Below are positions 21,187 to 29,502 of a stretch of 64,000 nucleotides of DNA, one piece after another. Where the stretch lies: NCBI GenBank assembly GCA_963843645.1, contig CAWJLE010000003.1:992001-1056000 (forward strand). Reading direction: 5' to 3'. The DNA is from CAWJLE01 sp963843645. Its GTDB lineage: Bacteria > Chloroflexota > Anaerolineae > DAOTYC01. The translations under genes and the position numbers were made by a program. Below the pieces are notes generated by a model that was not told where the DNA came from, did no database searches, and worked only from the letters and a program-made list of their open reading frames with translations. Each line of letters starts with the position of its first letter. The stretch's first letter is position 1.

Positions 21187-21900
21187 TCATTTCGTCCCTA
21201 CGTGAATCGCTGCCGCGCCGAGGAGCAGCAGTCGGTAGCGAACGTCCCGGAAGCCGACCGCCTCCATCTCCGCCGCGAGCTGGCGTGCGGTCAGGAACGC
21301 CTGCGCCGATCGCGGCAGGTAGCTGTATGCCTCACGCTGACCGCTGATCCAGCCGCCCAGGGCCGGCACCACTCGGAAGAAATACCACCAGTAGACGTGC
21401 GAGATCACCGGCCAGGCCGGCCGCGAGATCTCCAGGCACACCATTCTGGCTCCCGGTTTGAGCACGCGCCGCAGCTCGCTGAGCGCCTGCGGTATGCTGG
21501 CGACGTTACGCAGGGCAAAGCCTGTGGTCGCGCCGTCGAACGTGTCCTCCTCATACGGCAGCGCCAACGCGTCCCCGCAGATGAATGCGACGCGCTGCGG
21601 CAGGTCGCCCTCCACGAATTTGCTCCGTCCGGCGATCATCATCTCAGGGCAAAAGTCGACGGCCTCGACCCGACTGCCCGGGCACGTTAACGCAATCTGC
21701 CGCGCGATGTCGCCCGTTCCCGTCGCCACATCGATGGCGGTGGCTCCTGCCGGTAGCTTCAGCTCACGAACCACCGTGCGCCGCCAGGCTTCGTCGCGAC
21801 CGCCGGTCATCACTCGATTCATGAAGTCGTACCGACCGGCGATCGCCGCGAACATCCGCCGGACGTAGCCGGGCTTGTCGTCTTTCAGGTCTCCGTACAC
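21187..21900 (-). CDS. ubiE: UbiE/MenG-family quinone methyltransferase
   Basis: A 237-residue SAM-dependent C-methyltransferase that adds the ring methyl group in the last step of menaquinone (or ubiquinone) synthesis. It has the family signature YDFMNRVMTGGRDEAWRRTV near the start, the SAM motif AIDVATGTGDIARQIA (about residues 55-70) and the second UbiE signature FALRNVASIPQALSELRRVL. A Chloroflexota host would use menaquinone, so the demethylmenaquinone role is preferred. It is the last gene of a tightly packed operon; its ATG lies 4 bases after the stop of the ABC permease. Confidence 0.92.
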   Translation of the reverse strand: MYGDLKDDKPGYVRRMFAAIAGRYDFMNRVMTGGRDEAWRRTVVRELKLPAGATAIDVATGTGDIARQIALTCPGSRVEAVDFCPEMMIAGRSKFVEGDLPQRVAFICGDALALPYEEDTFDGATTGFALRNVASIPQALSELRRVLKPGARMVCLEISRPAWPVISHVYWWYFFRVVPALGGWISGQREAYSYLPRSAQAFLTARQLAAEMEAVGFRDVRYRLLLLGAAAIHVGTK

Positions 21901-21904
21901 GCGC

Positions 21905-22648
21905 TCAGCCTCCGACTGCCCAGGGGCACAGCCGCCGCTCCAGGCGATCCACTGCGAAGAAGAGGACCAGGCCGAGCAAGCTCATGGCCACGACTCCCGC
22001 ATACATGGACGCGTAATCCAGTCGGCCCCACGTTTCGACGATGATGTAATAGCCCAGTCCCGAAGTCGTGGCAAACGACTCCGCGAAGAACAATACGGCG
22101 ATGGCCGTGCCGATGCTGACCCGGATGGCCGTCAGCACGGCAGGCAGACAGGCCGGCAGGTACACGAAGCGAAACAATGCTCTCCGTCCGCCGCCCAGCG
22201 ACCGCACCGAGTGGATCAGTTCCGGTCGTATGCTGCTGGCCTGATCCTTGACCACCACGAGCACTTGAAACCATAGGATGAGCGTGATGAGGAAGATTTT
22301 GGACGTGTTGCCGATGCCCAGGAAGAGCAGCACGATCGGCAGAAAGACTATTTTCGGGATGGGGTACAGGATGTAAACAAGCGGCGAGAGGAGCCGGCTC
22401 AGCGCTTTACTCTGTCCCAGCGCCAGACCGAGCGGCGTCGCCAGGCTCACGGCCAGGGCAATGCTCGCCAGAGTCCGGATGGTACTCGCCAGCAAGTGCC
22501 GGCCCAGCTCGCCCGGCAGCTCACGGACAAACACCCAGAGCACCAAAGACGGCGGCGGCAGGACATCCAGGTGCAGAGCAATGGCCAATACCTGCCATGC
22601 GGCGAGCAGGATCGCGACCGTCGCCGCCACGTTGCGTGCCTTCATCAA
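21905..22648 (-). CDS. ABC transporter permease, SsuC/TauC/ThiX type
   Basis: A 247-residue inner-membrane permease with about six helices and the coupling loop IRPELIHSVRSLGGGRRALF. It belongs to the taurine/nitrate/sulfonate/HMP group of importers. Its start overlaps the ATPase stop by 4 bases (ATGA), and the ubiE gene begins right after it. The C-terminus ends with the typical YIIVETWGRLDYASMYAGVV segment. Its position inside the quinone gene set makes import of a quinone precursor or cofactor precursor possible; this is inference. Confidence 0.9.
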   Translation of the reverse strand: MMKARNVAATVAILLAAWQVLAIALHLDVLPPPSLVLWVFVRELPGELGRHLLASTIRTLASIALAVSLATPLGLALGQSKALSRLLSPLVYILYPIPKIVFLPIVLLFLGIGNTSKIFLITLILWFQVLVVVKDQASSIRPELIHSVRSLGGGRRALFRFVYLPACLPAVLTAIRVSIGTAIAVLFFAESFATTSGLGYYIIVETWGRLDYASMYAGVVAMSLLGLVLFFAVDRLERRLCPWAVGG

Positions 22649-23400
22649 CCCGCCAGCCTTTCACGCAGTTCGGTGCAGCGCTCCAGAAAGGCGGCCTGAT
22701 GCCGGTAGTCGGCGCGTCCGGCCTCCGGGTTTTCTATGACTTGTGTTTGGCGAATGGGCGGCTGCCCCAGAACCAAAATGTGCCGGCCCAGCAGAGTCGC
22801 CTCTTCGATACTGTGAGTAACCACCACAGTGGTGAGGCGAACTTCGTGCTGCAACTCGAGGATGAGGTTCTGCAAGTCTTCACGGGTGAGGGCGTCCAGC
22901 GAGGAGAAGGGCTCATCCATCAGCAGCACGTCAGGTTCCATCGCCAGAGTTCGAGCGATGGCAGCCCGCTGGCGCTGCCCGCCTGAGACCTGGTTGGGGA
23001 ACTTATCGCGCAGCCCGTCGATCCCCAACCGGCTCAACCATGGCTCCACGCGATCGAGAAGAGGGCCCTTGTGGCCTTCCAGCCCGTAGAACTCGCGGAT
23101 GCGCAGGCCCAGTGCGGCATTCTGGCTGATGGTCGCCCACGGCAACAGGCCATAATCCTGCAGGATGAGCCCGGTCCGGCCGCGACTTCGACGCGGCACC
23201 TGCTCCCCGGCCACGGCAATCGTCCCCGAGAGCGGCGGATACAGTCCCGCGATCAGGTAGAGCAAGGTCGTCTTGCCACAGCCCGACGGACCGATGACGG
23301 CCCAGGATTCCCCGGCGGTCACCTGCCACGAGAATCCGTCGAAAACGCGTGCCCCCGTCTTGTATGCGAACTCAACCCGATCGAGAAGAATCATCGTCAC
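22645..23400 (-). CDS. ABC transporter ATP-binding protein, SsuB/TauB type
   Basis: A 251-residue ATPase that powers the importer. It has Walker A GPSGCGKTT, the Q-loop ILQDYGLLPWATI, the ABC signature VSGGQRQRAAIARTLA, Walker B DVLLMDEPFSSLD and the H-loop VVVTHSIEEATLL. It overlaps both neighbours by 4 bases (binding protein upstream, permease downstream), so translation of the three is coupled. Confidence 0.93.
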   Translation of the reverse strand: MTMILLDRVEFAYKTGARVFDGFSWQVTAGESWAVIGPSGCGKTTLLYLIAGLYPPLSGTIAVAGEQVPRRSRGRTGLILQDYGLLPWATISQNAALGLRIREFYGLEGHKGPLLDRVEPWLSRLGIDGLRDKFPNQVSGGQRQRAAIARTLAMEPDVLLMDEPFSSLDALTREDLQNLILELQHEVRLTTVVVTHSIEEATLLGRHILVLGQPPIRQTQVIENPEAGRADYRHQAAFLERCTELRERLAG

Positions 23401-24374
23401 CTGGGCAAATACACCGGTGAAACGAGATGATCGTACGGGAGGGCCTCATCAAGCAAGCCTTTGCCGACCATCCACTGGACGACGTCGTTGGCCTCCGCCT
23501 CGCTCGGCACGCCAGCTTCGGGGAACGACGGCATCGTGATCGACCCCTTGACCGCCTCGGGCACGCGCCCTTTCTCGATAAGCAATCCACGATACTTTTC
23601 GGGATCTGCGTTGATAGCGATCACAGCTTTCTCGTACGCGGCCAACAGACGTTTGACCGCGGCGGGTTTGCGTGCGAGGGCTTGCAGGGAGGCCGAAACC
23701 ACGCTCTGGCTGAACTCCGGGTGTGCCCGATCATCGACCACGATCCGCGCGCCCTGCACGACCGCCAGCGAGGCAAACGGTTCCGGCAGGCACGCGCCGC
23801 GCAGCGTCCCCTTAGACAGCAGCTCCACCCGCACCGGAATCTTGGGCACGTCTGTCTTGGCAATCTCCGTGTCATCGAGTCCCTCTGACTGAAGCATCCG
23901 ATCTGCAACGTACTCGATGACTGTGTTCTTCGACACGCCGATCTCGACTCCCTTCAGATCGGCGGCTTGGGTGATCGTATTCTGGCCAGAAGCCACAATG
24001 GCGAACATTGCGGTCTGCGGAGTGGCCCGCATGGCTGTGCGGATCACCCGGACACGTTCTTTGGATTTGTTGAGCAGCGCGGCCGAAACGAGATCGTTCA
24101 CTTCGGCATCGATCTGGTCGGCCTGGAAGGCAGCGTCTCGCTCCAGTGCGCTGCCGAATGGCACCAACTCAACAGTGATGCCTTCTTGGGTGAAGTATCC
24201 TTCCTGCTCGCCCACGTATAGCGGCAGCACGTCCAAGATGGGCAGGACGCCTATTTTCAGCTGCCCTTCGTCAGACTGCAGCTCGCACCCAACCAGCGAC
24301 GTAAGAATTGCGACCAAAAGCAGGGTCGCACTTCCCCACTCGAACGCTCTGCGCATCTTCGCTCGCTCAGCCAA
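23397..24374 (-). CDS. ABC transporter substrate-binding lipoprotein, SsuA/NMT1-like
   Basis: About 325 residues. A lipoprotein signal ends in LTSLVGC, with the lipid-bearing Cys at residue 30, so the protein is anchored outside the membrane. A type 2 periplasmic-binding fold follows (KIGVLPILDVLPLYVGEQEG, YFTQEGITVELVPFGSALER, LKGVEIGVSKNTVIEYVADR, LPEPFASLAVVQGARIVVDD). The start TTG 24374 is chosen because GGGAGGT lies just upstream; GTG 24389 and ATG 24356 are alternatives. The ligand is unknown. Relatives bind sulfonates, pyrimidine thiamine precursors and nitrate, and the menaquinone enzymes MqnA and MqnD share this fold. It is coupled to the ATPase and placed directly after ubiA. Confidence 0.87.
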   Translation of the reverse strand: MAERAKMRRAFEWGSATLLLVAILTSLVGCELQSDEGQLKIGVLPILDVLPLYVGEQEGYFTQEGITVELVPFGSALERDAAFQADQIDAEVNDLVSAALLNKSKERVRVIRTAMRATPQTAMFAIVASGQNTITQAADLKGVEIGVSKNTVIEYVADRMLQSEGLDDTEIAKTDVPKIPVRVELLSKGTLRGACLPEPFASLAVVQGARIVVDDRAHPEFSQSVVSASLQALARKPAAVKRLLAAYEKAVIAINADPEKYRGLLIEKGRVPEAVKGSITMPSFPEAGVPSEAEANDVVQWMVGKGLLDEALPYDHLVSPVYLPR

Positions 24375-24405
24375 GAATACCTCCCTCACCGCCGCTCATC
24401 CAACC

Positions 24406-25296
24406 TCACACCGCCAGCCCAGCCGCGACCGCTGCCAGGGTGATCAGGCTGATGTATCCGTTCATGTTCATGAACGCCACGTTCAGCCGGCTGAGATCCG
24501 TCGGGCTGACGAGCCGGTGCTCGTAGACGAGGAGCCCGGCCACGATCGCAAGACCGGTCCAGTACGGCCAGGCCAGTCCCATCCACGTCCCGACTGCGGC
24601 CAACGCGACGACCATGACAGTGTGGCTGATCCGCGCCCATCGTAACGCCACCGCCACTCCAAAACGCGCGGGGACCGAGTGCAGTCCCTCGCGCCGATCG
24701 AATTCCTCGTCCTGGCAGGCATAGATCAGGTCGAAGCCGGCGATCCACACCGTGACTGCCAGCCACAGCACGAGCGCAGGACCGTCGAACCGGCCGCGCA
24801 CAGCAATCCAGGCACCGGAGACAGCGATCCCATCCGTCATGCCCAACAACCAATGCGACAACCAGGTAAATCGCTTGGTGTAGGAGTAGCCGACCAGGAA
24901 GAGTGCCGCCAGCGGCAGTAGTTCCACACAGAGTGGGTTGAGCTGCCACGCGGCCACGACCAGCCACACCAGGGATATCCCGCTCGCGAGCAACGCGGCT
25001 TTCGTCGACAGCAAGCCTTGCGGCAGGGCGCGATTGGCGGTCCGCGGGTTGCGCGCATCGATGTCGCGGTCGATCACCCGATTGAAGGCCATGGCCAGGG
25101 TCCGCGCCGACACCATCGCCACCGTAATCCACAGGAAGGTTCGCCAGCCGGGCCATCCCCTCGCCGCGAGCAACATGCCCAGGTAAGCGAACGGCAGCGC
25201 AAAGACCGTGTGCTCGAACTTGATCATCTCCAGAAATACGACCACCCAGCTTCTCTGGACGCCGGGCGGACCCTCACGCCAGCGATCAGAGACCAT
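24406..25296 (-). CDS. ubiA: UbiA-family aromatic prenyltransferase (MqnP/UbiA-like)
   Basis: A 296-residue integral membrane enzyme that attaches a polyprenyl chain to an aromatic acid. ATG 25296 follows GGGAGG; the frame stays open much further upstream but overlaps ubiD there. The first Asp-rich motif is NRVIDRDIDARNPRTANR and the second is DEEFDRREGLHSVPARFG; both bind Mg-diphosphate. About eight to nine helices are visible. The NPRTANR and GLHSVPARFG forms occur in 4-hydroxybenzoate prenyltransferases and in MqnP of the futalosine menaquinone route. With ubiD and ubiE in the same operon, prenylation of dihydroxy-naphthoate or hydroxybenzoate is expected. Its first 11 bases overlap ubiD. 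Confidence 0.92.
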   Translation of the reverse strand: MVSDRWREGPPGVQRSWVVVFLEMIKFEHTVFALPFAYLGMLLAARGWPGWRTFLWITVAMVSARTLAMAFNRVIDRDIDARNPRTANRALPQGLLSTKAALLASGISLVWLVVAAWQLNPLCVELLPLAALFLVGYSYTKRFTWLSHWLLGMTDGIAVSGAWIAVRGRFDGPALVLWLAVTVWIAGFDLIYACQDEEFDRREGLHSVPARFGVAVALRWARISHTVMVVALAAVGTWMGLAWPYWTGLAIVAGLLVYEHRLVSPTDLSRLNVAFMNMNGYISLITLAAVAAGLAV

Positions 25297-26740
25297 ACTC
25301 CTCCCACCTCGCCCGAACCTGCTTGCACACTGCCTCATCCATGACGATGTCGTCCGGCCAGGATCGTGAGTGGCCGTCCGTCGGCCCTTTCCTGGTACCG
25401 TCGATGCCGATCTTGCCGCCGTAGTTCGGTTGCGGCGAGGCGTGGTCCAGCGCATCCACCGGCCCGTCGACGATCACGACGTCGCGCCGCCAATCAACGT
25501 TATTGGCCACGCGCCACGCCACTTCGGACAGGTCCTGTACGTCCACGTCGTCGTCTACGATAAGCAGCGCCTTGGCCAGCATCATCAGCCCCATGCCCCA
25601 CAGGCCGTACATCACTTTGCGCGCCTGCCCCGGATACCGTTTCTTGATGCTAACAATCACGATGTTGTGGAAGACGCCCTCGGCCGGCATGTTCATGTCC
25701 GCTACTTCCGATTGGAAAAGCCGGATCAGCGGAAGGAACAATCGTTCGGTGGCCTTCCCCATCCAGTAATCTTCCATCGGGGGCCGGCCCACGATCGTCG
25801 CCGGATAGATCGGGGCACTCCGCCGAGTGATAGCCGTGACGTGCATGACAGGATAGGGCTCGGCCAGCGAATAATAGCCCGTGTGGTCGCCGAAAGGGCC
25901 TTCCACGCGCCGCTCCGCCGGATCCACGTACCCTTCGATCACGTAATCGGCGTCGGCGGGCACTTCCAGCGGTTGCGAGACGCACGGCACCAGCTCCACG
26001 GGGCGGTTGCGCAGCCAGCCCGCCAGCAGGAACTCGTCGATGTCCGGGGGCAGCGGCGCAGAGCCCGCCCAGGTCACAGCCGGGTCGCCGCCTATGGACA
26101 CCGCCACCGGCAGCCGCTCGGCGCCTGCGGACTCCGCCGCACGCTGATGCTCGGCGCCGCCCTTGTGGATTTGCCAGTGCATGCCCAACGTCCGCTCGTC
26201 GAACTGCTGCAGCCGGTACATTCCGACGTTTCGTCGTCCGGTGGCCGGGTCCCGCGAAATGATCGACGGCAACGTGATGTACCGCCCGCCGTCCTCAGGC
26301 CAGCACTTCAGAATGGGCAAGATGTCTAACGAGGGCGACTTGTCATCCACAACCTCCTGGCACGGGCCGTCCTTCACCCGCTTCGGCGCCATGGATCGAA
26401 ATACGCCCAACCAGTCGCCAGCCCGCTTCATTTTGTCCACGAGCGAGCGGGGCATGTCCAGTGCCAACAGGGATTCGAGGCGCGTGGTCAGCTCGTTCAG
26501 ACCATCCACGCCCAACGCCCAGGCCATGCGCTGCTCCGAACCGAACGCATTCGTCAGCACCGGCGCGTCGAAGCCCGACACACGCTCAAACAAAAGACCC
26601 ACGTTCCTGTCGGCGGGCCCTTTCGATACGCGGTCGGTGATTTCGGTTATCTCCAGCTCAGCGCTCACCGGGACCTGTACTCTCTTCAGCTGGCCCCGCG
26701 ATTCGAGGAGAGCGACGAACTCTTTCAGGTCGTGAAACAC
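25286..26740 (-). CDS. ubiD: UbiD-family decarboxylase (MqnL/UbiD-like)
   Basis: A 484-residue decarboxylase that uses prenylated FMN to remove the ring carboxylate after prenylation. It has the N-terminal FHDLKEFVALLESRGQLKRV, RDPATGRRNVGMYRLQQFDE, and the active-site region VEGPFGDHTGYYSLAEPYPV, with the conserved Glu-Gly-Pro-Phe-Gly-Asp-His-Thr-Gly. The C-terminus has DDDVDVQDLSEVAWRVANNV and KIGIDGTRKGP. The partner UbiX that makes prenyl-FMN is not in the window. It precedes ubiA in one operon; its stop overlaps the ubiA start. Confidence 0.93.
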   Translation of the reverse strand: MFHDLKEFVALLESRGQLKRVQVPVSAELEITEITDRVSKGPADRNVGLLFERVSGFDAPVLTNAFGSEQRMAWALGVDGLNELTTRLESLLALDMPRSLVDKMKRAGDWLGVFRSMAPKRVKDGPCQEVVDDKSPSLDILPILKCWPEDGGRYITLPSIISRDPATGRRNVGMYRLQQFDERTLGMHWQIHKGGAEHQRAAESAGAERLPVAVSIGGDPAVTWAGSAPLPPDIDEFLLAGWLRNRPVELVPCVSQPLEVPADADYVIEGYVDPAERRVEGPFGDHTGYYSLAEPYPVMHVTAITRRSAPIYPATIVGRPPMEDYWMGKATERLFLPLIRLFQSEVADMNMPAEGVFHNIVIVSIKKRYPGQARKVMYGLWGMGLMMLAKALLIVDDDVDVQDLSEVAWRVANNVDWRRDVVIVDGPVDALDHASPQPNYGGKIGIDGTRKGPTDGHSRSWPDDIVMDEAVCKQVRARWEEYGL

Positions 26741-26776
26741 GGACCACCTTCTTCCATCATTTTGAGATCGTCCTGC

Positions 26777-27325
26777 CTATCGGTTGGCGTGCGTGTACAT
26801 CTCAGGCTTCAGCACACCAATGTAGGGCAGATTGCGATATCTCTCGTTGTAGTCCAGGCCATAGCCCACGACGAACTCGTTCGAGATATCGAAGCCGACG
26901 TAGTCTATCGGCATCTCGATCTCTCGCCGGCTGGGTTTGCTCAACAAGGTACAGATGCACAGCGACGCCGGACGCCGCTCGTGCAGGATCCGGACCAGGT
27001 AACTCAGCGTGTGCCCCGTGTCGATGATGTCCTCGACGATCAGGACGTTGCGCCCCTCGATGGTCAGGTCGAGGTCCTTGAGAATCCGCACAACGCCGCT
27101 CGACTGGGTCGCTGCGCCATAGCTGGACGTGGCCATGAAGTCGATCCGCAACGGAATGCTGATGCTTCGGATGAGATCGGCCAGGAAGACGACGCCACCC
27201 TTTAGGACACAGATCAGGCTCAACTCGCGCGCGGCGTAGTCAGCGGAGATCTGAGCCCCAAGTTCCTGAGTGCGGGCGTGAATTTGCTCTTCAGTCAATA
27301 AGATGTGGGCAATGTCGGAATGCAT
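26777..27325 (-). CDS. hpt: Hypoxanthine phosphoribosyltransferase
   Basis: A 182-residue purine salvage enzyme that turns hypoxanthine or guanine plus PRPP into IMP or GMP. The PRPP-binding motif VLIVEDIIDTGHTLSYL, the flexible-loop region DFMATSSYGAATQSSGVVRI and the C-terminal FDISNEFVVGYGLDYNERYR purine pocket are all present. GAGGAGAGG precedes the ATG. It is the first gene of the ubiD-ubiA-ABC-ubiE operon; 37 bases separate it from ubiD. Hypoxanthine is a by-product of the futalosine menaquinone pathway (MqnB step), so the position may be functional rather than accidental. Confidence 0.95.
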   Translation of the reverse strand: MHSDIAHILLTEEQIHARTQELGAQISADYAARELSLICVLKGGVVFLADLIRSISIPLRIDFMATSSYGAATQSSGVVRILKDLDLTIEGRNVLIVEDIIDTGHTLSYLVRILHERRPASLCICTLLSKPSRREIEMPIDYVGFDISNEFVVGYGLDYNERYRNLPYIGVLKPEMYTHANR

Positions 27326-27399
27326 GATCGAATCCTCTCCTCAAGTTCACGGACCGTGGCCGCCTGCCGCAAGCCGCCGTATCCGGGCATTACACGATT

Positions 27400-29303
27400 C
27401 TAAGTTCTGCGGCGCGACCCGAACACGAACAGCGCCGCGAGCACCAGGGCGACCACAAACAGGAAGGCGCCTGCCACGATCAGTGACGTGCCGATCACTG
27501 CCGGCATTTGCCCGTTTCCGGCAGTCTGCGTCACTCCGGCCGCGGAGACTCCGGTCGGCCCGGCAAGCGGGCTCACCGCGCGCGGGCCGAGCGCTGAGTC
27601 CTGCACCAATGGGGATCCCAGCACTGGAAGCCGTTCCGTCGGCTGCGACATTTGCGTCAGATCCCTGCCGCTCTCCGCGGTCGGACTGGACATCGCGGTT
27701 CGGTCAGTGGGAGCCAGAGCCAGCTTCTGCGCGGCCACCGTCGCGAGGCCCGCTGCCACCGCCGGCGGGATGCGCGCATCAGCGGCCTTCGGAGTGGGCG
27801 TGTCAGGCTCCGCCGAAGTGGGCGTCTCAATCGGCGTCGCGGTCGGCGCCGTAGTCACACTGGCCGTTGGGCTCTGCGTGGGTCGGGCAGTGGCGGTCGC
27901 TGAGGCGGTCTGCGTCGGCGTAGAATGGGCAGTCCCGGTCAGCGCTGACACAGGCGACTGTCCCATGGATTTCGCCAGGTGCGCCGCCAGCCGTGCCGCG
28001 GTCGGTCCGAGCGTCGGCGCTTCGCTGGGAAACGGAGTAGACGTATCCGTGGGCGACGCGCTTGGGGTCGCAGTCGGCGTAGCCGTTGCAGTAGCGGACG
28101 GCGTGACGGTCTTCGTCGGCGACAGGGTCATCGTCGGGGTCAGGGTCGCGGTTGCGGTCGGAGTCAGGGTCGCGGTCGGAGTCAGGGTCGCGGTCGGGGT
28201 CATCGTTGCCGTGGCCATCTCTGAAGGCGTGGCACGGCTGTCCTCGCTCGTCGTGCTCGAATCGGTCACGCCGGCCCTGAACTTCGCCGCCCACTCACGC
28301 GTCAGGTCAAGGTATCTCGTCCCATAGCTTTGGCTCGGCTCGATCTGCGAACCCTCGACCCACTCGTTGAAGCTGGTGATGATCACCCAGTCGGCGTGCG
28401 ATGCCATCGCTCCCTGCCAGGCGGCCTGGTAATAACGCGCCGTCACGGCGCTCGGTCACGAATGCGTCCTGCCGGCCTGTGCGCAGGTCGTTGTAGCCCG
28501 GCATGACCGTCGCCACCCACAGTCTCGGCGCGCCGTTTGCCGCCGACCACTTTCGCACTCGTCGAGCTCCAGTCAGTGAGAGTGCCCTGCACGTTGTTCG
28601 ACCACGCAATGCTGTACAAATGGTGCCCGTCGAACACTTCCTGGTATCGAATGTCCACGCCCTCGGCGATCCACACCGATTGCCGGTCAGGATCGACCTG
28701 TTGCCGGATCGCCCTCCAGGCGTCGAGCGCCGACTGCCCCGAGGCAGTGGGCACGTGCTGAATCGCCCAAAAGAAGATGACGGGCCTGCCGTTCCACTTG
28801 AGGTACGCATCTTTTGGCGCGTGCACCGCCAGAACGTGCCTTAGCGCCGCAACAATGTCGCTCTGGCCATTCAAGAACGGCGAGGCCGTCTCGAAATCGA
28901 CAGCCAGCTTGAAGCCGCGCTGTTGTCCCACTTCAAGCAGTGCGGCGAAGTTCGGCTCGGTTTGATTGGATTCGCCTCCCGGACCGTACCAGGAAACGAC
29001 GAAAGCATCGATGCCCGCTCCCTTGGCCTCGTCGATCTGGCGGGCCATCGCCGCCCGATCCGAGGATACGTATGGCTGCGCCGGCATGTCCGACACCTTC
29101 GCCGGCGTCCAGGTGGAAAGATCGAACCACGTGTAGTAAAAAGCCAACACCAACGGAGATGGATTTGAGGCCTGTCCCGCGATCATCTGGGGAGCCCGGG
29201 CGCTGACCACGCCGGCTGTCAGCGCGCAACAGAGGACCAGCACCGTCCCGATTTTGACTCCCAGCCGCCAATCGATACTCAAAGGCTGCCTCTCACTGGC
29301 CAT
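27400..29303 (-). CDS. GH99/GH71-like exported protein with Thr/Pro linker and C-terminal anchor (frameshifted)
   Basis: About 634 residues. ATG 29303 is used because the promoter at 29330-29358 excludes the longer start. Residues 15-37 form a signal or anchor helix (GTVLVLCCALTAGVVSARAP). The first 330 residues resemble the endo-alpha-mannosidase-like GH99 domain found in bacterial glycan-acting proteins: LVLAFYYTWFD, the GIDAFVVSWYGPGG strand, KLAVDFETASP, VIFFWAIQHV and WVIITSFNEWVEGSQIEPS. Frame breaks lie near 28525 and near 28447. A long linker of Thr, Pro, Ala and Ser repeats follows (about residues 345-500). A C-terminal helix (about 605-628, VIGTSLIVAGAFLFVVALVL) ends in GSRRRT, which suggests cell-surface anchoring. 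The substrate is unknown. Confidence 0.75.
28125..28204. repeat. 18-bp tandem repeat in the GH99-like gene
   Basis: The unit GGAGTCAGGGTCGCGGTC recurs in near-perfect head-to-tail copies with flanking degenerate units. On the coding strand it encodes repeated Thr-Pro-Thr-Ala-Thr-Leu. Such regions change copy number easily and are also prone to assembly collapse. Confidence 0.7.
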
Positions 29304-29329
29304 TTTTGTGGTCGTGCTTGCTTCGGACG

Positions 29330-29358
29330 AGTATATCATGATCGGAGGTCGCGGTCAA
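29330..29358 (-). promoter_or_regulatory. Promoter for the GH99-like gene
   Basis: Minus strand: -35 TTGACC (29353-29358), a 17-base spacer ending in TGA, and -10 TATACT (29330-29335). The predicted transcription start near 29323 lies about 20 bases before ATG 29303. Confidence 0.65.
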
Positions 29359-29379
29359 ACGCCTGGAACAAGAGGGACC

Positions 29380-29475
29380 AAAACGAGTTCTCCCAGCGCC
29401 TCGCGGCCGCGGGAGAACTCGCTCAACTGTTTCAATCCAACAGAGGCTGTCTGGCAGAGATCTGCCAGACAGCCT
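29380..29475 (-). terminator. Double hairpin terminator after WD40 protein B
   Basis: Two stems lie in tandem. AGGCTGTCTGGCAGA / TCTGCCAGACAGCCT (29444-29475) has 15 bp and almost no loop. CGAGTTCTCCC / GGGAGAACTCG (29384-29421) has 11 bp and, on the minus strand, is followed by TTTT. Confidence 0.7.
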
Positions 29476-29502
29476 GTCGCCTCAATGTGGAAGGATTCGC
29501 GG

